Below, one piece after another: positions 58,506-64,000 of a DNA stretch of 64,000 nt. Position 1 is the stretch's first letter; each line of letters begins with the position of its first letter. The stretch lies in contig NZ_CAKKLY010000006.1 in the NCBI RefSeq assembly GCF_918698095.1, forward strand, positions 60,024-124,023, in the 5' to 3' direction. The position numbers were made by a program, and so were the translations under genes. Below the pieces are notes generated by a model, which did no database searches, had not been told where the DNA came from, and saw nothing but the letters and a program-made list of their open reading frames with translations. This DNA is from Arthrobacter sp. Bi83. GTDB taxonomy: Bacteria > Actinomycetota > Actinomycetes > Actinomycetales > Micrococcaceae.

Positions 58506-59138
58506 GTGCCTATTGAGATTCCAACAGACCTGACACCCGAACTGGTTCCGCTGTCCTGGCTCATTGGTGAGTGGGAGGGCCATGGACGGCTTGGTTCCGG
58601 CGACGAAGGCTCTGAGCACTTTGTGCAACGCGTTTCGTTCACCCACAACGGCCTGCCGTACCTGCAGTACCGTGCGGAGAGCTGGCTGACCGATGAGGAC
58701 GGCACCAAGCTCCGGCCCCTCACGGTCGAGACCGGATTTTGGGCCCTTGAGCGCAAACAACTGGACGCCGACGGCGGTCCCGGCCTTGTCCCCGCGGACA
58801 TCGTGCCGGCGCTTAAGAGTGCCGACGAGGTGGAGGCACTGCGGAACAAGGACGGCGGATTCGACATTTCCGTCTCCATCGCCCATCCGGGCGGGATTTC
58901 CGAGCTGTACTACGGGCAGATCAAGGGCCCGCAGATCCAGTTGAGCACCGACATGGTGATGCGGGGCAGCCACTCCAAGGACTACAGCGCGGCCACGCGG
59001 ATCTTCGGTCTCGTTGACGGGAACCTCCTGTGGCGCTGGGATGTCGCCACCGGCGGCGCTTCCCCGGCAGCCGGCACTTCGGAGCCGGGCAACGGACTGG
59101 AAGCCCACGCCTCGGCGTTCCTGAAAAAGGTTTCCTGA
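58506..59138 (+). CDS. nitrobindin-like heme-binding beta-barrel protein (FABP-like)
   Basis: A 210-residue protein starting at GTG 58506. LIGEWEGHGRLGSGDEG (about 19-35) is the opening loop of the THAP4/nitrobindin barrel; VSFTHNGLPYLQYRAESWL and EAHASAFLKK near the end, where the proximal His lies, complete it. Family members bind ferric heme and react with NO and peroxynitrite. A homologue (Rv0813c) lies close to glnR/mshD in M. tuberculosis, matching the position here. Confidence 0.85.
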   Translation: MPIEIPTDLTPELVPLSWLIGEWEGHGRLGSGDEGSEHFVQRVSFTHNGLPYLQYRAESWLTDEDGTKLRPLTVETGFWALERKQLDADGGPGLVPADIVPALKSADEVEALRNKDGGFDISVSIAHPGGISELYYGQIKGPQIQLSTDMVMRGSHSKDYSAATRIFGLVDGNLLWRWDVATGGASPAAGTSEPGNGLEAHASAFLKKVS

Positions 59139-59259
59139 CGGCTCCCCGGCCGGGCGCCTGACAGCCCGGCGATCCGCTCTGTTCCGCCGCCCGCTCCCGT
59201 GGGCTACGTTGGTCTGAGGTCCCGAGTTCCTCTGCCCGACGCAACCAAGGGAGCACCAC

Positions 59260-59982
59260 ATGGCTGAAGCTGAAGTCCCGACGATCTACAGCGACCTCAA
59301 GGCGGTTTTCTTCAACGGCACCCTCAAACGCTCGCCCCAAACGAGCAACACGGAGGGCCTGATCCGGATCAGCCGGCTGGTCATGGAAAAGCAGGGGGTG
59401 TCGACGCGGCTCATCCGTACCGTGGACCACGACATTGCGAGCGGTGTGTACCCGGATATGCGCGAGTATGGCTGGGAGACCGATGAATGGCCGGAGCTGT
59501 ATCCCGCTGTCCAGGAGGCCGACATCGTGGTAGTTGCCGGGCCCATCTGGCTGGGGGACAACTCCTCCCAGACCAAGAAACTCATCGAGCGGCTCTATGC
59601 GCATTCGGGGCAGCTCAATGAAAAGGGCCAGTGGGCCTTCTACCCCAAGGTGGGCGGGTGCCTGATCACGGGCAACGAAGACGGCATCAAACACTGCTCC
59701 ATGAACGTCCTCTACAGCCTCCAGCACATCGGGTTCACCATTCCTCCGCAGGCCGACGCCGGCTGGATCGGCCCCGTGGGCCCCGGGCCCAGCTACCTCG
59801 ATGAAGGGTCCGGGGGTCCGGAGAGTGATTTTACTAACAGAAACACCACCTTCATGACGTGGAATCTCCTTCATCTGGCCCGGCTGCTCAAGGATTCCGG
59901 CGGAATTCCCGCCTACGGCAACCTTCCGGAAGAATGGAAGGCCGGATCGAAGTACGGTTTCGAAAATCCGGAGTACCGCTGA
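59260..59982 (+). CDS. flavodoxin-fold NAD(P)H-dependent oxidoreductase
   Basis: A 240-residue protein of the NADPH-dependent FMN reductase/flavodoxin family: AVFFNGTLKRSPQTSNTEGLIRI (FMN phosphate loop) and VVVAGPIWLGDNSSQTKKLIERL, followed by GGCLITGNEDGIKHCSMNVLYSLQHIGFTIPP. It probably reduces quinones or flavin substrates. It stands between the nitrobindin-like gene and ygfZ, in the same direction, and may act in redox defence. Confidence 0.8.
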   Translation: MAEAEVPTIYSDLKAVFFNGTLKRSPQTSNTEGLIRISRLVMEKQGVSTRLIRTVDHDIASGVYPDMREYGWETDEWPELYPAVQEADIVVVAGPIWLGDNSSQTKKLIERLYAHSGQLNEKGQWAFYPKVGGCLITGNEDGIKHCSMNVLYSLQHIGFTIPPQADAGWIGPVGPGPSYLDEGSGGPESDFTNRNTTFMTWNLLHLARLLKDSGGIPAYGNLPEEWKAGSKYGFENPEYR

Positions 59983-60055
59983 CGGCGGGTGCCGGACCCG
60001 CAGCCCGGTCCTGCAAGACCGGAATACCCGCCGAGCCAAGGACGTTCCCTTTCAT

Positions 60056-61141
60056 ATGACTATCAAGAGCCCTCTGTTGTCGCGCCCTGGAGCCGTCGAA
60101 GCGGGCGGTGCCGATTCCGGCGTCGCGTCCCACTACGGTGAGCCGCTGCGTGAGCAGCGCGCCCTCGCAACCGGCACCGCCGTCGTCGATCTTTCCCACC
60201 GCGGCGTGGTGACCGTTACCGGCCCCGACCGCCTGAGCTGGCTCAACACGCTTTCCTCCCAGCAGGTCACCAATCTCCAGCCCGGTGAATCCAGCGAGCT
60301 GCTGCTCCTGAGCGTCCAGGGGCGCATCGAATTCGACGCCCGGGTGGTGGACGACGGCGGCAGCACCTGGCTGATCGTCGAGGCAGCCGAAGCCATGCCG
60401 CTGGCGGAGTGGCTGAACAAGATGAAGTTCATGCTGCGGGTCGAAATTGCGGACGTCTCGGACGACTGGGCCGTGCTGGGATCCACCCGGGCCGTGCCGG
60501 AGTGGTCTGCCCTGACGGTATGGCAGGACCCGTGGCCGCACGTCAGTGCCGGCGGATACGCCTATTCCGTGGTGGGCGAGGACGCCCATCCCGGCGCCGA
60601 GCGCCCGTGGTTCGAATACCTGGTTCCGGCGGCGGAGCTCGAGGCAACGCTGGGGGACCGGCCCCTGGCAGGGGTGTCGGCGGCCGAGGCCCTGCGCATC
60701 GCGGCCTGGCGCCCCCGGCTGGGCGCCGAAACCGACGACAAGACGATTCCGCACGAGCTTGATCTGCTCCGGACCGCCGTCCATCTGGCCAAGGGCTGCT
60801 ACAAGGGCCAGGAGACCATTGCCCGCGTGCACAACCTGGGCCACCCGCCGCGCCGGCTCGTGTTCCTCCAGCTCGACGGCTCCCAGCACACCATGCCGGT
60901 GGCCGGAAGTCCCGTGCTGCTGGGGGAGCGCAAGGTGGGAACCGCCACGTCCGTGGCGCAGCACTACGAGATGGGCCCCATTGCGCTGGCGGTCATCAAG
61001 CGTTCGGTCGCTCCGGATGAAATACTGACTGTCATGGACGGTGAAGAGCCGTACACGGCCGCGCAGGAAGTGATCGTGGCTCCCGACGCCGGGCAGGTCA
61101 TTGGCCGGCAGACCGGATTCCTGAGGGGGACCCACAAATGA
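60056..61141 (+). CDS. ygfZ: YgfZ/GcvT-domain folate-binding protein
   Basis: A 361-residue protein of the aminomethyltransferase fold. RGVVTVTGPDRLSWLNTLSSQ opens, and AKGCYKGQETIARVHNLG contains the YgfZ signature K-x-C-Y-x-G-Q-E with the conserved Cys (about 245). YgfZ assists iron-sulfur enzyme maturation in a folate-dependent way. The stop overlaps the ankyrin gene start (ATGA). Confidence 0.9.
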   Translation: MTIKSPLLSRPGAVEAGGADSGVASHYGEPLREQRALATGTAVVDLSHRGVVTVTGPDRLSWLNTLSSQQVTNLQPGESSELLLLSVQGRIEFDARVVDDGGSTWLIVEAAEAMPLAEWLNKMKFMLRVEIADVSDDWAVLGSTRAVPEWSALTVWQDPWPHVSAGGYAYSVVGEDAHPGAERPWFEYLVPAAELEATLGDRPLAGVSAAEALRIAAWRPRLGAETDDKTIPHELDLLRTAVHLAKGCYKGQETIARVHNLGHPPRRLVFLQLDGSQHTMPVAGSPVLLGERKVGTATSVAQHYEMGPIALAVIKRSVAPDEILTVMDGEEPYTAAQEVIVAPDAGQVIGRQTGFLRGTHK

Positions 61142-61563
61142 CAGACCCGACTGCCCCGGGTGCACCGGGGACCGCGCCGTCGCCGGAGCCGGATGAGGAG
61201 ACGCTCGCGCTGGCGCACTCGCTCTTCGAAGCCGCACGCAACGGGGAGACCGACACGCTCCGGTGCTACCTCAACGCCGGCGCTCCGGCCACCCTGACCA
61301 ACGCCGCAGGGGATTCGCTGCTGATGCTCGCGGCCTACCACGGCCACGCCGAGACAGTTCAGCTGATCCTCTACCATGGCGGCGATGCCAACGGCGCGAA
61401 CGACCGCGGGCAGACCCCGCTCGCCGGCGCCGTCTTCAAGGGCTACACCGATGTGGCCAGGGTCCTGCTTGACGCGGGAGCCGACCCCGATGCCGGAACC
61501 CCCTCGGCCCGCGCGGCCGCCGAGATGTTCGCCCGCAAAGACATCCAGGCGCTGCTGGCATAG
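61138..61563 (+). CDS. ankyrin-repeat protein
   Basis: A 141-residue cytosolic protein with about three ankyrin repeats: ARNGETDTLRCYLNAGAPATLTNAAGD, SLLMLAAYHGHAETVQLILYHGGDANGANDRGQ and TPLAGAVFKGYTDVARVLLDAGADPDA. It binds a protein partner. The ATG overlaps the ygfZ stop, so the two are co-translated. Confidence 0.9.
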   Translation: MTDPTAPGAPGTAPSPEPDEETLALAHSLFEAARNGETDTLRCYLNAGAPATLTNAAGDSLLMLAAYHGHAETVQLILYHGGDANGANDRGQTPLAGAVFKGYTDVARVLLDAGADPDAGTPSARAAAEMFARKDIQALLA

Positions 61564-61627
61564 GGCCGGCACCGACTGAAATACACCGCCGGCACCCACC
61601 AGCCGTCTGCAACTGAAGGAATTTTTC

Positions 61628-63142
61628 TTGGAAAACGTAAGCAGGCCGTGGCCGGCCCTCTGGTCGCTCGTCATCGGGTTCTTCATGATCCTGATCGACA
61701 CCACGATCGTCTCCGTGGCCAACCCGAGCATCATGGCCGGGCTGGACACGGACATCAATGCCGTCATCTGGGTCACGAGCGCCTACCTCTTGGCGTATGC
61801 GGTTCCGCTCCTGATCACCGGGAGGCTCGGTGACAGGTTCGGCCCCAAGCGGCTCTACCTGTCAGGCCTGGTCGTCTTCACCCTGGCCTCGCTCTGGTGC
61901 GGGCTGTCCGGCAACGTCCAGATGCTGATCGCGGCGCGCGTTCTCCAGGGCCTGGGCGCAGCGCTGATGACGCCGCAGACCATGGCCGTGATCACGCGCA
62001 TTTTCCCGCCGGACCGGCGCGGCGCCGCCATGGGGCTGTGGGGCGCCACTGCCGGCGTGGCCACGCTGGTGGGCCCGATCCTCGGCGGCGTGCTGGTGGA
62101 CTGGCTTGGCTGGGAGTGGATCTTCTTCATCAACGTCCCCATCGGGATCGTTGGCTTCATCCTCGCCTGGCGCCTGGTGCCGTCGCTCACCACCCACCCG
62201 CACAAGTTCGACATCCCCGGCGTGGTGCTGAGCGCCGTCGGGCTTTTCCTCCTCGTCTTCGGTCTTCAGGAAGGCGAGACCTACGACTGGGGCACCATCA
62301 CCGGTCCCGTAACGGTGTGGGGCCTGATCATCAGCGGCATCGTGGTGCTGGTGCTGTTCGTCGTCTGGCAGGCCGTTAATAAGGGCGAGCCGCTGCTGCC
62401 GCTTGGTCTCTTCAAGGACCGCAATTTCTCGCTCGCCAACATCGGGATCACCACAGTGGGCTTCACCGTCACGGCCTTCGGCCTGCCGCTGATCTTCTAC
62501 TACCAGATGGTGCGCGGCATGACGCCGACGCAGTCCGCCCTCATGATGGTTCCGATGGCGCTGATTTCGGGTGGCCTCGCCCCCGTGGTGGGCAGGATCA
62601 TCGACCGCGTAAACCCGAAATACATCACCTCCGCGGGGCTGGTGCTCATGGCCGTGGCCCTGTTCTGGAACTCGGCGCTGATGCATCCCGACACCCCGGT
62701 GTGGCTGTTCCTGCTGCCGAGCGCCGTGCTCGGCTTCGCGAACGCCGGTATCTGGGCTCCGCTGAGTTCAACGGCCACCCGCAACCTGCCGCCGCGGCAG
62801 GCGGGCGCCGGCGCCGGCGTGTACAACACCACGCGGCAGATCGGCGCCGTCCTCGGCAGCGCCGCCATTGCGGTGCTGATGCAGGCCAGGCTCGCGGCGG
62901 AACTTCCTGCCGCCGGGGCGCCCGGCGGGTCGGGCGGCGAGTCGGCGAGCTTCGGCGGCAAGTTGCCGGAAGCCCTCCACGAGGGATTTTCGACGGCGAT
63001 GGGCCAGTCCATCATGCTGCCCGCGGCCGTGATCGTGCTCGGCGCAGCGGTGGCTCTCTTCTTCGCCCGGCCGAAGCCGGTGCAGGGCTGGGCGGGTCAG
63101 CAGGCCGCGACGCCTGAGAGCGCGGACGCGAAGACGCTGTAA
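61628..63142 (+). CDS. DHA2-family (EmrB/QacA) MFS drug exporter
   Basis: A 504-residue, 14-TM exporter. IDTTIVSVANPSIMAGL (motif D1) opens, GRLGDRFGPKRLYLSGL is motif A, GLGAALMTPQTMAVITRIFPPDRRGAAMGLWGATAGVATLVGPILGG is motif C region, and WRLVPSL and RIIDRVNPK follow. The TTG 61628 is the start, with GAAGGA upstream. It uses the proton gradient to export hydrophobic compounds. Confidence 0.9.
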   Translation: MENVSRPWPALWSLVIGFFMILIDTTIVSVANPSIMAGLDTDINAVIWVTSAYLLAYAVPLLITGRLGDRFGPKRLYLSGLVVFTLASLWCGLSGNVQMLIAARVLQGLGAALMTPQTMAVITRIFPPDRRGAAMGLWGATAGVATLVGPILGGVLVDWLGWEWIFFINVPIGIVGFILAWRLVPSLTTHPHKFDIPGVVLSAVGLFLLVFGLQEGETYDWGTITGPVTVWGLIISGIVVLVLFVVWQAVNKGEPLLPLGLFKDRNFSLANIGITTVGFTVTAFGLPLIFYYQMVRGMTPTQSALMMVPMALISGGLAPVVGRIIDRVNPKYITSAGLVLMAVALFWNSALMHPDTPVWLFLLPSAVLGFANAGIWAPLSSTATRNLPPRQAGAGAGVYNTTRQIGAVLGSAAIAVLMQARLAAELPAAGAPGGSGGESASFGGKLPEALHEGFSTAMGQSIMLPAAVIVLGAAVALFFARPKPVQGWAGQQAATPESADAKTL

Positions 63143-63248
63143 GCCTGCCGTGCCGCCGGGACCTTTGTGCCCGGCGGGACCTTTTGGTCCGGCGGTGCCG
63201 TTGTGCCCGGTGGCGCGGCTTGTGCCGGCTTGTGTTGTGCGGGCGTGC

Positions 63249-63965
63249 TCAGCCCAGCAGCACGCTGGTCTGGATGCCGCCGGTGGAGAAGCCCAGGCTG
63301 CGTGCTGTGGCCAGGGAGCCCTTGTTGCTGACGTCCGAGCGCCACTGCAGCGTCAGCCCGGAGGCGAGGGCCTCGTGCGCGGCGATCGAAGCCGCCAGCG
63401 ACCCCAGGCCTCGGCGCCGCCATTCGGGAGCCACGAGAACGCCCATGTGGGCCAGGATTCCTTCCCATTCCGAGTACGCACCGCAGGCCACAGGCACCTT
63501 GCGGCCGTCCTCGTCGTGGATGATGGTGTAGCGGTTTTCCAGGTCCGAGAGCCCTACCTCGTTGACGTCGTCCGGGGGGCAAAGGCCCTCCAGCTCGATC
63601 GCCTCCGGGTTGCCGTGTGAGACGGTCAGTTCCTCGGAGGGCTGCAGCAGCGGCAGATCATCGGCGAAGAACAGCGCTGCGGAGCCCTGTCCGTGCCCGC
63701 CGTGGTGGCGCGTGATGGTCAGCAGGGTGACGTGCTGTGCCATTTCCTCATCGGAGATTCCGACGGCGGCATCCAGCGCCCACTGCGGCCCCACCAGCAC
63801 GGAGCTGCCGAAGAGTCGGACGAACTCCACCGACCGGGCGGAGTCCTCAACCCTGGTGATGCGTTCGCCGGTTTCCAGGGCCGTGGCGAAAGCGCCGTCG
63901 TCGAGCCCCAAACGGCGCGCCCAGGCTAGCTGGATGATGGCGGCGGAGTGGGGCTCAAGACTCAT
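63249..63965 (-). CDS. GNAT-family N-acetyltransferase
   Basis: A 238-residue acetyltransferase. The acetyl-CoA loop is MGVLVAPEWRRRGLGSLAASIAAHEALASG (about 175-203), preceded by NRYTIIHDEDGRKVPVACGAYSEW. The N-terminal half is a degenerate second domain. TAGGCT lies 6 nt before the ATG (leaderless). The acceptor is unknown. Confidence 0.85.
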   Translation of the reverse strand: MSLEPHSAAIIQLAWARRLGLDDGAFATALETGERITRVEDSARSVEFVRLFGSSVLVGPQWALDAAVGISDEEMAQHVTLLTITRHHGGHGQGSAALFFADDLPLLQPSEELTVSHGNPEAIELEGLCPPDDVNEVGLSDLENRYTIIHDEDGRKVPVACGAYSEWEGILAHMGVLVAPEWRRRGLGSLAASIAAHEALASGLTLQWRSDVSNKGSLATARSLGFSTGGIQTSVLLG

Positions 63966-64000
63966 GCCTCCAGCCTACCGACCCCGGCCCGCCCCCAAGC

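Noticed and set aside
59888..61237. 449-codon minus-strand frame opposite ygfZ
   Set aside because: ygfZ carries the K-x-C-Y-x-G-Q-E signature; the minus frame is Arg/His/Gly-rich shadow.

Overview
The window is a high-GC actinobacterial chromosome segment, most likely from the Arthrobacter/Pseudarthrobacter group of Micrococcales. This is an inference. It rests on GC-rich wobble positions (with long antisense shadow frames), a mycothiol gene (mshD) next to a GlnR-type regulator, an actinobacterial murB, a mutT1-like NUDIX/phosphatase fusion, and many leaderless genes. The -10-like TAnnnT boxes of those genes lie exactly 6 nt before the start codon.

Layout. 0.1-9.3 kb: HxlR regulator with its MFS partner, a GT87 mannosyltransferase-type membrane enzyme with an SDR, a glutaryl-CoA dehydrogenase-type enzyme, and a three-gene minus-strand operon (YgiB-like protein, glutathionylspermidine-synthase-fold ligase, APC permease). 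9.6-13.4 kb: MOSC protein, a large DEAD-box helicase with a long untranslated leader, and tRNA-Thr plus tRNA-Met. 13.5-15.3 kb: a TDT transporter/TetR pair of different base composition next to tRNA-Met, followed by a secreted HNH nuclease. 16.5-19.5 kb: RibD/DHFR-like reductase, NAD(P)-binding protein and CPA1 antiporter. 19.5-26 kb: alpha-glucoside utilisation locus (ROK regulator, a short coupled leader ORF, binding protein, two permeases, GH13 alpha-glucosidase) with no ATPase. 26-37.9 kb: aldo/keto reductase, TauD plus an orphan sulfonate-type binding protein, CitE-like lyase, SulP/ArsR pair, HadA/HadB-like hydratases, MFS, murB and an AlkZ-like protein.

37.9-46.8 kb is an accessory island. 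It holds a lone CbxX-type AAA+ ATPase between inverted 15-mers, a frameshifted IS110-family transposase with a long noncoding 5' flank, and an HxlR/VOC pair with an operator at the start codon. It also holds an XRE-SDR-AKR cassette bracketed by copies of a resolvase-like site, and a serine recombinase. Three copies of a structured noncoding repeat lie here (two of about 240 nt and one 5' fragment). In the two full copies the stems pair although their sequences differ, which is the most unusual signal in the window.

46.8-64 kb returns to core genes: asd, a four-gene WXG100-containing cluster, folA/thyA, NUDIX/phosphatase, ppk, mshD, glnR, membrane proteins, a nitrobindin-like protein, a flavodoxin-fold protein, ygfZ, an ankyrin protein, a DHA2 exporter and a GNAT enzyme.

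All assignments come from reading translated motifs, gene order and hairpins by eye. No database search was run.
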